Source: an uncultured candidate division WPS-2 bacterium
GTDB lineage: Bacteria > Vulcanimicrobiota > Vulcanimicrobiia > Vulcanimicrobiales > Vulcanimicrobiaceae
Direction: 5' to 3'
DNA length: 64,000 nt
Assembly (NCBI GenBank): GCA_937927945.1
Contig: CALEYW010000080.1
Location: 57,290 to 121,289 of the forward strand
Shown piece by piece: positions 34,057-42,997 of the stretch (position 1 is the stretch's first letter; each line of letters starts with the position of its first letter). Made by a program: the position numbers and the translations under genes. The notes below the pieces were generated by a model, which was given only the letters and a program-made list of their open reading frames with translations, was not told where the DNA came from and did no database searches.

Positions 34057-35205
34057 TCACGTCGACGCGGCCGCCTCTACGAGGGTCTTGGAATGGCGCT
34101 CCGTTCGGCGTGACCAAAACGCCGAATCCGGCCAGCGTCCTTCCTGGCCGTAGAAGCGCGCCCGCGTCGTCCGGTACTCGGCGTACTCACGTTCGACATA
34201 CCGCCGGTAGCGTTCGAACCCGGTGGAGACGCCGCGGAGGAGGTCGAGGACCGCGAACGCCCCGAGCTTGCCGCTGTACAGGGCCTTGATGACGCCGGCC
34301 GACGAGAGCGGATCGAAAGCCGACGCAGCGTCGCCTATCGCGATCCATTGATCGCCGCACACGTCGCGCAGCCGCTCGGAACGCGCGCTCCAGATGCGGA
34401 CCGGCCAGTCCGGCGTGCACCGGTCGAGTCGCGCACGCGTGAGTGGCGCGGCGCCCAAGCCGTGAAGCCAGCGCTGCGGATCCTTGAGGCCGTCGCGCCG
34501 AACGAGGTCCGCATCGCTCATCCACGCGATGACGATCCGCCCGGCGGGTACGGCTGCGGAATACCACCAGCCGTCGCGTTGCGCTTCGACCAGCGTTCGC
34601 GCGTCGCGTACGCCGTCGTCGCCGTCGAACCGGCACAACACCGCGACGCCCGTCAATTGATCGTCGACCAGACGCTCCGCACCCTGGCGCGACGCGAAGG
34701 ATGCGGCGCGTCCCGTCGCGTCGATCACCACGGCGGCGCGGATCGCGTGCCGTTCGCCGCGATCCGCGATGATCAGCCGCCACGCGCCGTCCCGTTCCCG
34801 CGCCGCAGCGGCGAAACGCGCGCCGCGCCATAGCTCCACGCCGGCCGCCTCGACGCAGCCGATCAGCGCCGCGTCGAATCCGGTGCGGTCGAGATGCCAT
34901 CCGCTGCCGCGCGCGGAGAACACGAAGTCGTTCTCGTACGGCTCGTCGCTGCCCCAGCTCGCAATCGTGCCGTGGGACTCGACGGCTCCCGCTTTCCGTA
35001 CACGCTCCCAACAGCCGAGGCCTTCGAGGATCTGCCGGCCGCCCGGCGCGAGCGTCTCGCCGATGCGCCAGTCGTCGAACGCCGACGGTTCGACGAGCAC
35101 GACGCGCAGCTCCGGGCGCACCTGGACGAGCGAAAGTGCTGCCGCGCTGCCCGCCGGGCCGCCGCCCAGGATCGCGACATCGTACGCAGCTCCCTCGATC
35201 GTCAC
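34057..35205 (-). CDS. lodB: LodB-like FAD-dependent maturase of the LodA-type quinone oxidase
   Basis: 382 residues, flavoprotein of the tryptophan-halogenase/geranylgeranyl-reductase-like group: dinucleotide-binding VAILGGGPAGSAAALSLV at the N-terminus, VVIDATGRAASFA in the middle and IAIGDAASAFDPLSSAGVIKAL as the second FAD motif. In Marinomonas the LodB flavoprotein is required to build the CTQ cofactor of LodA; the LodA homologue lies two genes upstream in this same operon, so this role is inferred by context and family. Last gene of the leftward five-gene operon, 18 bases after the 145-aa gene. Confidence 0.85.
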   Translation of the reverse strand: MTIEGAAYDVAILGGGPAGSAAALSLVQVRPELRVVLVEPSAFDDWRIGETLAPGGRQILEGLGCWERVRKAGAVESHGTIASWGSDEPYENDFVFSARGSGWHLDRTGFDAALIGCVEAAGVELWRGARFAAAARERDGAWRLIIADRGERHAIRAAVVIDATGRAASFASRQGAERLVDDQLTGVAVLCRFDGDDGVRDARTLVEAQRDGWWYSAAVPAGRIVIAWMSDADLVRRDGLKDPQRWLHGLGAAPLTRARLDRCTPDWPVRIWSARSERLRDVCGDQWIAIGDAASAFDPLSSAGVIKALYSGKLGAFAVLDLLRGVSTGFERYRRYVEREYAEYRTTRARFYGQEGRWPDSAFWSRRTERHSKTLVEAAAST

Positions 35206-35223
35206 GCTCGTACGCTCAGCACA

Positions 35224-35661
35224 CTAGGTCAGGGCATCACTCTGGTAGACGGCGATCCACGAAGCGACGACGCCCGCGGGACTGACGCCGCCCGAGCCGT
35301 TGGGGTGCGGGATCGTTCGCACGATCGAGCCGACCATCGCGGGCCGCTGGTCGATGCCGTTCGGCCACGGCGGCACGACGTATCCGATATAGTCGTAGAT
35401 CCACTGCGAGCTGCCGATGTTGCCCACACCTTGAAAGCGCACGGACCACGGCGTGCCGTATCCGATCGATCCGTTGAGCGCGAGCTGCCAGCCGGGACCC
35501 CCGATCGTTCCGGCGAGCACGCCCATGTTCGCCGGTTGAATGACGATGCTGCCGCGTCCGAACTCCAACCCGTCGAAGTCCGCGGAGACGTTCGGGTCGT
35601 TGAAAAAGCTGCGATACGTCCACGTACCGGCGAGGCTGGGGATGTCGGGTTTCTGCGGCAC
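35224..35661 (-). CDS. Unknown 145-aa beta-rich protein of the LodA/tyrosinase operon
   Basis: 145 residues without signal peptide or membrane segment. The sequence is almost all beta-strand-like: SLAGTWTYRSFFNDP, then GRGSIVIQ, GTIGGPGWQLALNG, WSVRFQGVG, WIYDYIGYVVPPWPNG, VVASWIAVYQS. The GTWTYRSF start and repeated short strands resemble an avidin/lipocalin-like barrel, which is inference from pattern. It sits between lodA (21 bases) and lodB (18 bases), so it probably serves the oxidase: a maturation chaperone, subunit or ligand carrier. Family not recognised. Confidence 0.75.
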   Translation of the reverse strand: MPQKPDIPSLAGTWTYRSFFNDPNVSADFDGLEFGRGSIVIQPANMGVLAGTIGGPGWQLALNGSIGYGTPWSVRFQGVGNIGSSQWIYDYIGYVVPPWPNGIDQRPAMVGSIVRTIPHPNGSGGVSPAGVVASWIAVYQSDALT

Positions 35662-35682
35662 GGCGTCGTCCTTTGCGGTGAC

Positions 35683-37800
35683 TTAGGGGGACGGTTCGGT
35701 CAGAATGAAGACCGAATGTACCGGGTCGACGCCGCCGGTGTGGGTCGCGTCGAACTCCGGGTTGCGGGTGACGAAGCTGAGGTTCGCCCACTCCGTCACC
35801 ATTTGGAGATTACCGGCGTTGGTTTGCGGCGTCGGTGACCACAGGGCCCCGTTGACCATCCACGGGCGGTGGGCAGGCCACCAGAACGTCAGCGTGTTCA
35901 CGAGCTGCACCGGGTCCCCCGTGCTGTCGGGATACGGCGCGTTCCAGTCTCGATACGTGATGTCGATGTCCTGGATCGAGCACTGATTGAAGTCGCACTG
36001 CCACGGTACCGCGTCGTACTTCGTAATGTCGCCGGGTTCCAAGCCGCTTTTGAGACTGGCCGCGTTTGCCGGTGGTCCTCCCGGCAGGTTGGCAGGCTGG
36101 CTCAGCGCGCCTTGCAGGCTCGTGTCCGACGTCTTCTTGTGCAGTGCCGCTTGGTGCCGAATGCGATATGGCGCCGCGTAGATCGCGGGATTGCGCATGA
36201 TCCACGACGCCTCGGCGCCCGGACAGAACGCTCCACCCAGAACGCTGCCCAAGACACCGCGGTCGAGTGCCGAGCCTTCACCTTTGATGACGGGGCCGGG
36301 CTCGATGTTCTCGAGCTTTTCGTTGATGAACTTGCCGTCTGCCCATTGCTTGATGAGGAAGAGCATCGTGTCGGTGAAGCGCAGGAACTTCGAGGGCGGA
36401 GGGGTGTCGTTGTGCTGCAGCGGGTTGTCGCCGCACAGGCGCGGCATGAGGAACATGCGCAGACCATCGATGTCGGGGTTGGGCGGCGCGTAAAAATCGT
36501 TCTCTTGACCTTCCTTGCGGAGTGCCCAGTAGACGTACTGCCGCATCTGCGCACGCCGCTCGCGTACGACCGGATCTTCGCCGTCGTGCGGCGGAATCGC
36601 GAGCTGCTGGTGGTCGAAGTTGCCGCCGGGGCCGGACTGATGGGGATCGCCGCCGCTCATGACGTCGAAGTCCATCACGTATTGCTGTTCGAACGGCCGC
36701 TTGAGGATCGGCCAGATGTCACGTTCGAAATAGGGCCGGTATTCGAAATTCCACACCGCGCGCGTACGCCAGGGCGCGAGGTCGGCAGCGGCCGGTGCGG
36801 GCGCGTCGAACGGCGGGATGCCGTACATGAACGGCACGTACGCGAAGTTGCGCACGGCGAGGTCGAAGATCGTGTCGTCCATCGTGACGACGTCGAGGAT
36901 CTCGGGCGCGTAGCGCGGATAGCCGACGATCACCCAGGCCGGATCGCCGACGGGTACGCTGCCGGTCGGAAGCTTGTGCGTCACGCTGTCGGGCTGTGCC
37001 GGATAGCCGTCGATCTTCTTGACGGTGTAGAGCAGCTGTGCGGTGACCGGGCCGTCGGCGATGTCGTCGAACCAGCCGTCATTGTTCGCGTACTCCTCGA
37101 TCTTCGGGTTCCCGAAGCCGGTCTTCATCGAGCCGGAGTTGCCGAAGCCGCCGAGCACGAGCAGCCGGTTGCGATCGTTCTGCTGCGTGCAGCGCAGCTC
37201 GCCGAGCGTGGCGATCGAATTCGGCTGCAGCGGCGGCGGAAAGCTCGCCGGCCCAGGGCTCGTCGCCGCGTCGAACGTCGGCGGCGTACGCGGCTGGTTC
37301 TGATGCGTGATGCTCCGCGGACCGGGATCGATGATGAGTTGCTGCCGTGCCTGCGTGTTGACGATGTCGGCGTTGCGCAGTGGGTGATTGGGAGCGTAGC
37401 CGTGCTCGCCGGCCGTCTCCTGGAACGCGTACCAGCTCGCCTTTTTGTTCGCAAGGTAGACGGTCCAGCCGATGTCGGTGATCTCCACCTCTTGCAGCTG
37501 ACCTCTTGAATTGATGATTTCGAACGTGTCGCCGATCGCGATCTCGCGCCCGTCGGGCGCACTCGGGTCACCGTACACGAACACGCGAAAGCGGGCGGCT
37601 TGCCGGCGAATGCGCTGATCGTCGTCCTTGAACTGTGAGACGGTCTGCTCCGTCCCGTGCGCATCGACGATCGGGTTGCCGAACGAATCGCAGTCGATCG
37701 GCAGCCCGCCCGCGGTTTCGGGCGCGAGATAGAACGAGCTCGGACTGTTCCCGAGGCGGGCGATGCCGATGGCGGGATGGACGCGAAACGTTGCAGGCAT
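35683..37800 (-). CDS. lodA: LodA/GoxA-like cysteine tryptophylquinone (CTQ)-dependent oxidase
   Basis: 705 residues from ATG 37800 (MPATFRVHPAIGIARLGNS, the conserved family N-terminus). Members oxidise the amino group of free amino acids such as lysine or glycine, releasing H2O2 and ammonia. The CTQ Cys candidate is Cys526 in GGAFCPGAEASWI, and the Trp candidate is Trp600 in VPWQCDFNQC, a spacing of 74 against 65 remembered for LodA. The WWPAHRPW segment (640-647) is also typical. I do not see an Asp four residues before the Cys, where LodA has one. No signal peptide, as in LodA. Third gene of the operon. Confidence 0.9.
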   Translation of the reverse strand: MPATFRVHPAIGIARLGNSPSSFYLAPETAGGLPIDCDSFGNPIVDAHGTEQTVSQFKDDDQRIRRQAARFRVFVYGDPSAPDGREIAIGDTFEIINSRGQLQEVEITDIGWTVYLANKKASWYAFQETAGEHGYAPNHPLRNADIVNTQARQQLIIDPGPRSITHQNQPRTPPTFDAATSPGPASFPPPLQPNSIATLGELRCTQQNDRNRLLVLGGFGNSGSMKTGFGNPKIEEYANNDGWFDDIADGPVTAQLLYTVKKIDGYPAQPDSVTHKLPTGSVPVGDPAWVIVGYPRYAPEILDVVTMDDTIFDLAVRNFAYVPFMYGIPPFDAPAPAAADLAPWRTRAVWNFEYRPYFERDIWPILKRPFEQQYVMDFDVMSGGDPHQSGPGGNFDHQQLAIPPHDGEDPVVRERRAQMRQYVYWALRKEGQENDFYAPPNPDIDGLRMFLMPRLCGDNPLQHNDTPPPSKFLRFTDTMLFLIKQWADGKFINEKLENIEPGPVIKGEGSALDRGVLGSVLGGAFCPGAEASWIMRNPAIYAAPYRIRHQAALHKKTSDTSLQGALSQPANLPGGPPANAASLKSGLEPGDITKYDAVPWQCDFNQCSIQDIDITYRDWNAPYPDSTGDPVQLVNTLTFWWPAHRPWMVNGALWSPTPQTNAGNLQMVTEWANLSFVTRNPEFDATHTGGVDPVHSVFILTEPSP

Positions 37801-37835
37801 GCGGTCCTCTTCGGAAGCGCGGGTCGACCGATCGG

Positions 37836-39869
37836 TCAGATGAAGTTCAGGGAGACGCCGTCGATGAGCAACGCGTCGGTGGCCGGCGTCCCGTCCGTGT
37901 TGAGCACGATGAGGTTGACGTGGAGGTCCGTGACGCCCGTCGCGGCGAGCGCGCGAACGGCGGCGGTCGCATCGAGGCGGAAGTTCGAAGGCGTCTTGTG
38001 GTGACGCGGCCGCTTGTCGAACCGGTTGGTGCTGCGTTTCGGTACGGCGCAGTGCCCCGGTCCGCCGATGCAGAGCCCAGTCAGCATGTTGACCTGGCCG
38101 ACGTAGTGATCGTTTCCGCGCGTCGGCGTAGCGATGCTCGCGTCGGGCGTGTTGAGGAACGCGCGCACGTGGAATCCGCCGCGGGTAACGTGCTGGACGG
38201 TGTGCACCCGAATCTCGGCGCGCCGATGCGCCTCGAGTACGTGCGGAGCGATCGCGACGGGAGCGGAACGGAAGCGGACCAGCGCCGTATCGGCGTCGGT
38301 CGGGAACACGTGGGATTCGATCACGTACTCGTAGCCGAGCCTTGGCGTGCTGCTCGTGTCGGCCACCGTGAGGTTCCACGGAATCAGCGGCGCAGCCGGA
38401 TCGTCGGGCCCGACGTTCGGATGCAGCTGCTGCCAGCGCGCCCACAGCCGGTCGACGTTGCCGTGGTGAAACCAGAAAATCGGGTCGTACGCCGTCATGC
38501 CGCCGTTCTGCATGTCGCCGAACGCCGGTTCGGAGGGCAGAGGCGGGTTGTCGGGGTTGTTCCGGTCGCCCGGGTCGGAAGCATCGTACGTATAGTTCGG
38601 GTTGACGCCGCCGACGAAGTTGTGCATGAGATTGTGCACGTTCTCGAGCGCCCCGAAGAACTGGTCGTCGGTCGGTCCGCTGCCGAACGTGAAGAAGTCG
38701 TCGAACGCGAGGATCCGATCGATATCGGCGGGAGTCGGATACGCCTCGAAGATGAGGTCGCTGTTTCCGCCGGGCCAGCGCCGCCAATGGAACAGCGGGT
38801 TGATCCGTTCCAGCTCCGCGATGATCGCCTGATCGCTGGCCGCGTTCGCGCCGTACACGATCTTCGCCGCGCTGAAGAGCCGCGTCCCCGAGTTGAAGGT
38901 CGTACCGTCCGCGTTCTTCGGATCGTAGAGGATGCCGTGCAGCGCCGCCAGCACGTCAGTGGGCACGATCTTCCCCGCGGTCAGGTTCGCGAGCCCGGCT
39001 TCGTCGATCCAGCACCGGAACGGTGGCGGTATGATGCCGTTGTCGAGCGCAGGCGGAAGCGCCGCGCCCGGCGGCTGCGACGTGGCGCCTGCGGCGATCG
39101 ACGCCAGCACGTCTTGCGCCGACTCGCCGGTCCAGTCCCAATACGGAAGGGTGACGGTCGGGTCGAAGTCTTGCAGCTTCAGCTCGAACCCGTAGAGATA
39201 TGCGCGATGCCAGGTGAGGAACTCTTCCCAGCCGTGCTGACATTGACTCGCGTGGATGCGCGCCCAGTAGCCGAAGCTGCGTTCGTCGAGCCAGTACGCA
39301 TCGAACGACTTCATCCACGCGAACGCGGCCCGCAGCCGGCGCCACTCTTCGTCGGAGAGGTTCTTGATGCTCTTGCGCTGCTTGATCGATCCTGCCGCGG
39401 CGAAGATCTCGTTGACCGGACCGGCGTGTTCGGGGTGCGATTCGGCGCCGGTCGCCAGCGCCTGAAGATGGCGATGATGGTGCTCGGTTGCGGCATCGTG
39501 GTCCGAGGCGGGACAACCGTCGTCGATCCACTGCTCGATCAACTGGATATCCGCCTCCGCCACGCGAGCGCCGCCCCAAAGGAGCGGCGGAAATTGCGTG
39601 CCGTCGAAGGGGAATCGTCCGCGCAGCCCGCGCACGAGGCCCGACGCCGCGCCGCAGCCCGCCCCAGGCGCCGGTTCGTCGGGCAGCAGCATGGTGATGC
39701 CGTACAGCTTCACATGCCGCAGCTCGTCCAGCGGCAGGTTCCAAAAACGATCGTGTCCGTCGTAGCTGGCCCCGGACGTGCCGGCCGCGGCCTCCATGAT
39801 CTGACGAAATCGAACGTACCGTGACTGTTGCGACGCCGGCGCTGACGCACCGGCCGCATTTTCCGGCAT
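37836..39869 (-). CDS. Tyrosinase family copper oxidase with N-terminal extension
   Basis: 677 residues from ATG 39869. Type-3 copper site: CuA ligands His206, His212 and His221 (IHASQCQHGWEEFLTWHRAYL); CuB ligands His412, His416 and the HH at 468-469 (VHNLMHNF; DPIFWFHHGNVDRLW). It oxidises phenols or diphenols to quinones. The first 120 residues are unusual: LRHVKLYGITMLLPDEP and VAEADIQLIEQWIDDGCP look like the flanks of a planctomycete-type cytochrome c domain but without any CxxCH. The C-terminal beta domain (about 540-677) resembles the lid domains of polyphenol oxidases. 26 bases after the multicopper oxidase gene. Confidence 0.9.
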   Translation of the reverse strand: MPENAAGASAPASQQSRYVRFRQIMEAAAGTSGASYDGHDRFWNLPLDELRHVKLYGITMLLPDEPAPGAGCGAASGLVRGLRGRFPFDGTQFPPLLWGGARVAEADIQLIEQWIDDGCPASDHDAATEHHHRHLQALATGAESHPEHAGPVNEIFAAAGSIKQRKSIKNLSDEEWRRLRAAFAWMKSFDAYWLDERSFGYWARIHASQCQHGWEEFLTWHRAYLYGFELKLQDFDPTVTLPYWDWTGESAQDVLASIAAGATSQPPGAALPPALDNGIIPPPFRCWIDEAGLANLTAGKIVPTDVLAALHGILYDPKNADGTTFNSGTRLFSAAKIVYGANAASDQAIIAELERINPLFHWRRWPGGNSDLIFEAYPTPADIDRILAFDDFFTFGSGPTDDQFFGALENVHNLMHNFVGGVNPNYTYDASDPGDRNNPDNPPLPSEPAFGDMQNGGMTAYDPIFWFHHGNVDRLWARWQQLHPNVGPDDPAAPLIPWNLTVADTSSTPRLGYEYVIESHVFPTDADTALVRFRSAPVAIAPHVLEAHRRAEIRVHTVQHVTRGGFHVRAFLNTPDASIATPTRGNDHYVGQVNMLTGLCIGGPGHCAVPKRSTNRFDKRPRHHKTPSNFRLDATAAVRALAATGVTDLHVNLIVLNTDGTPATDALLIDGVSLNFI

Positions 39870-39895
39870 AGAAGTCCCCACTGATCCGGAGTTCG

Positions 39896-42289
39896 CTACC
39901 GGTGTCGGCTCGTATGATGCGCAGGCATCGCAAGCATCGCCGGAGGCGGCGGGTGCAGCCGGTCGTTCACGATCATGACGTTCGCCATCATTCCGGCGTC
40001 CTCGTGGTCGAGGATGTGGCAATGCAGCACGAACTCGCCGGTATAGCGCTCGTAGTGCGTTCTTAACGTCAGGTCGTACCCGTTTTGGATGAAGAGCGTG
40101 TCGCGGAACACGTGATGGAGCCCGCAGTATTGATCGGCGAGATGCATCGCGTCCGCTGCGGCGAGCGCGTTGCACTGCCCCGTCTTCGCATCGAAGATCG
40201 ACCGCTTGACGAGCTTGCCGTTGACATACATGATCTTCTGCACGTCCATGATCTCGAACGGGTTGACGTGGATGTGGAAGATGTGCGGCTCGGCGCCGGA
40301 ATTCTCTGCATGGGGCGCGGGCGTGGGAAGGACCGCGACGTCCCAGTCGTCGGTCGTTCCAACTTGCCGGATGAGGTTCGTCTGGACGAGATTCGGATCG
40401 TAGCCGTAGCCGTTCACGCCGAAGGCGTTGGGCGTGATGCTGCCGCTGATCTGGAAGTGCGCCGTCGGAGCCGGCATGAGCTGAGGGTTCGGCGGCGCCA
40501 GCTCGACGAACGGCGCGAAGGCCGTCAGATTGCCCGCGCGAAGGTTGGCCCGCACCGCCGGCGGCAGCTCCGGGTTCCCCGCGTACAGCGTGTTCCTGAC
40601 GTAGGTGGCCACGTCGCCGTGGATCGGCGCTCCGCCTTGAACGTGCACGTACGCCAGCAACTGCGGACGCGACGGTCCGTTCCCGCCGTTCCCGCTCGTC
40701 TGGCCGGTCTTCGGATCCACGATCACTCGCTCACCGGGCGGGGCTCCTTGATCGAGCAGACAGTAGTCGCCTGCCGAAGGAAACGCGACGAGGATGTCGC
40801 TGCGGTAGCCGGGCTGCAAGTAGTTCGAGGCGACGGGCGGCACGACCGCCGAAATACCCGGCTGCGCAAGACGAATCGTGTTGATCTTGGCTCGCGTCAG
40901 CCCGTCGACGGCGAACTCGAGCTGCGGCACGACGGCGCCGGGAGTCGCGACACACACGCTCTTGATGATCGCCACTTGCTGCAGCCGCGACTTGCCGGCC
41001 AGCGCGCTCGCCAAGGGCCTGCGTGTTCCGTTCGCGGTGGCGGGTTGCGTCATGCGCAGCACCTGAAGATTGATCGTGTCGTGGATCCCCGCGTGCACGA
41101 AGCGCCAGCGTTGAATTGCCCCGGCGGGCACGGTGATCTGCGGCTGCACGACGCCGTTGATGCTGGTGAAGCGGCCGTTGGTGTCCCAGATCGTCGGGGA
41201 GAACACCTGGGTATTGAAGTTCTCCACGACGCCCTTGGTTATCGTCCCCGGCTGCTGCGAGGCGTACGAGCACGTCCACGGCGCGTTCGCGGACGGCGGC
41301 GGCGTGGCGGGCGGCGAGAGTTGCGAGTCGGCCGTGGTGTAGAGGCCCTTCTCGGTGATGAGGTTGTCGTACGGCCCGGTCGACGCGTTCGGCGACGGGC
41401 TCGCCGCCGGTTGCCAGAAACAGCCGTAGGCGATCTGCTGCAGCAAGAAAACGGTATCGGTGAAGGCGACCTTGTCGGCGCCGTGCAGAATCGTGTCGAC
41501 GTCGACGATGCCGTGGTTCTGCGCGCGATGCGCCCAATCGCGGTCACCGCGCACGATCAGGACGCCGGCATCGCCGCTCGACACGCCGACCGCCGTCGAG
41601 CCGTGCATGTGCGCGTGGTACCAGAAGGTTCCGGCGGGGTGATCCTTCGGCAGGTCGATCTGTACCGGATACGGCAGCGACGAGGGCGGCATGGCACGCA
41701 GGACGTTGTCGCTGATGCCGCTCGGCGAGACGTGGAGCCCATGCGCGTGGAAGTTCGTCGTGTTGAAGCACCCGACGCCAACCGGCAACTGCAGGTACGG
41801 CGCGGGAGTCGCTCCGCAAGTCGGATCGTTTGCGTCGAGCTGGTTGCGCAACGCGATGTGCAGTGTTTCTCCGGGCCTCGCTTCGATCAGCGGCGAGGTG
41901 AGGCACCCGCTGTACGTGCGCAGCTCGAGATCGTCCATCTTGTGATCGGGGGGATTGGCCGGATTGTTGATCCTCGCTGCGACGCGCCGCAGCGGCAGAT
42001 CGAGGAACACGTCGCTCGTCCCCGGCTTGAGCCGCTCCGGCCCGGGATTGCACGCCGAGGGGTTCGCCTGCAGTGCGCCGAGCGTGTGCGGGACGGCGCG
42101 GCCGGTCGCGAAACGCGGAACCGGAGCGAACGCCGGGCTGATGGCATCGGGGGACGCTTGCGCAAACGCCGACGACTTGCTCGAGAGCGCCGCCAGCGCG
42201 ACGGCGGCGGGTATCGCGCACGCGATAGCGACGAGCACGACGCGGCGCAGCAGCGATACGGTTGAAGACGGTCGAGGAGATTGCAACAT
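39896..42289 (-). CDS. Secreted multicopper oxidase (laccase-like)
   Basis: 797 residues with an N-terminal signal sequence (RVVLVAIACAIPAAVALAALSS). Copper motifs: HAHGLH (181-186), WYHAHMHG (223-230), HIFHIHVNPFEI in the C-terminal third, and HCHILDHEDAGMM from 756, which gives type-1 ligands His, Cys, His and an axial Met. The first motif is HAHG rather than HWHG. The mature protein carries long Pro/Thr/Ala-rich inserts. It oxidises phenols, amines or metal ions with reduction of O2 to water. First gene of the five-gene operon; 193 bases separate it from the divergent CHRD/SOD-like gene. Confidence 0.92.
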   Translation of the reverse strand: MLQSPRPSSTVSLLRRVVLVAIACAIPAAVALAALSSKSSAFAQASPDAISPAFAPVPRFATGRAVPHTLGALQANPSACNPGPERLKPGTSDVFLDLPLRRVAARINNPANPPDHKMDDLELRTYSGCLTSPLIEARPGETLHIALRNQLDANDPTCGATPAPYLQLPVGVGCFNTTNFHAHGLHVSPSGISDNVLRAMPPSSLPYPVQIDLPKDHPAGTFWYHAHMHGSTAVGVSSGDAGVLIVRGDRDWAHRAQNHGIVDVDTILHGADKVAFTDTVFLLQQIAYGCFWQPAASPSPNASTGPYDNLITEKGLYTTADSQLSPPATPPPSANAPWTCSYASQQPGTITKGVVENFNTQVFSPTIWDTNGRFTSINGVVQPQITVPAGAIQRWRFVHAGIHDTINLQVLRMTQPATANGTRRPLASALAGKSRLQQVAIIKSVCVATPGAVVPQLEFAVDGLTRAKINTIRLAQPGISAVVPPVASNYLQPGYRSDILVAFPSAGDYCLLDQGAPPGERVIVDPKTGQTSGNGGNGPSRPQLLAYVHVQGGAPIHGDVATYVRNTLYAGNPELPPAVRANLRAGNLTAFAPFVELAPPNPQLMPAPTAHFQISGSITPNAFGVNGYGYDPNLVQTNLIRQVGTTDDWDVAVLPTPAPHAENSGAEPHIFHIHVNPFEIMDVQKIMYVNGKLVKRSIFDAKTGQCNALAAADAMHLADQYCGLHHVFRDTLFIQNGYDLTLRTHYERYTGEFVLHCHILDHEDAGMMANVMIVNDRLHPPPPAMLAMPAHHTSRHR

Positions 42290-42482
42290 CGACACACCCG
42301 TAGGAACTTCGAAGAAACTCGCGTCGCCATTTCGTGGAAGGCAACAGGAGTCCTCGCTCGCTTGCGCTGTGCGCGAGCTCCATCGCGACGATCGCGCGAT
42401 GTACGACGTGACCCTCCAGGAGGCGGTCATGCCGGACGACGGGAAGCGGGGGTTTCTCTGCACTGATCCGGAGGTTTCTTCC

Positions 42483-42950
42483 ATGAGAGCGATTCCGAAA
42501 TTCGCCGCGCTCGGGGCGGCACTCGTGCTGGGAGCGACGGTCGCACCGGCCGTCGCGGCGGAGGGGATGTCGAAGATGGCGGCGATGCCGATGGCCAAGG
42601 CGCCGCTGACGATCCCCATCAAGCCGCTCAACGGTTCCGGCGAATCCGGTACCGCGACGCTGACCGACACGCCGGCCGGTCTCAAAGTCGTGCTTTCGAT
42701 CAAGGGCGCCCCCGCCGCGCCCCAGCCCGCACACATCCACAAGGGCAGTTGCGCGAAGCTCGATCCCAAACCGGCATATCCGTTGACCAGCGTCATCGGC
42801 GGGAAGTCGACCACCGTCGTCAAGGGCGAGACGATCGGCGAGCTGCTCGGCAAGTACGCCATCAACGTGCACAAGTCGACGACCGACATTCCGACCTACG
42901 TGGCGTGCGGCGACGTGGCGAAATCCGCGATGTCGAAAATGAAGATATAG
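42483..42950 (+). CDS. Secreted SOD/CHRD-like domain protein
   Basis: 155 residues with signal peptide (IPKFAALGAALVLGATVAPAVAA) and a Met/Lys-rich mature start (MSKMAAMPMAKAP). The body, SGTATLTDTPAGLKVVLSIKG, AHIHKGSC, YPLTSVIGGKST and INVHKSTTDIPTYVACGDV, resembles CHRD/Cu-Zn SOD-like beta-sandwich proteins with His and Cys residues; full metal-site conservation is not evident. GGAGG lies upstream of the ATG at 42483. Divergent from the copper oxidase operon, which suggests a periplasmic partner or copper/oxidant-handling role. The role is inference. Confidence 0.75.
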   Translation: MRAIPKFAALGAALVLGATVAPAVAAEGMSKMAAMPMAKAPLTIPIKPLNGSGESGTATLTDTPAGLKVVLSIKGAPAAPQPAHIHKGSCAKLDPKPAYPLTSVIGGKSTTVVKGETIGELLGKYAINVHKSTTDIPTYVACGDVAKSAMSKMKI

Positions 42951-42997
42951 GACCGGCGCGATCGTCGTTCGCAAGTCGACGAAGAAAGCCGGCGTTT

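Noticed and set aside
40085..42265. 726-codon plus frame opposite the multicopper oxidase
   Set aside because: No motifs; the minus strand carries four copper-binding motifs.
42290..42340. GGAACTT followed by GTCG resembling an ECF sigma promoter in the divergent gap
   Set aside because: Spacing is about 13-14 bases, shorter than the usual 16-17, and no second copy supports it.
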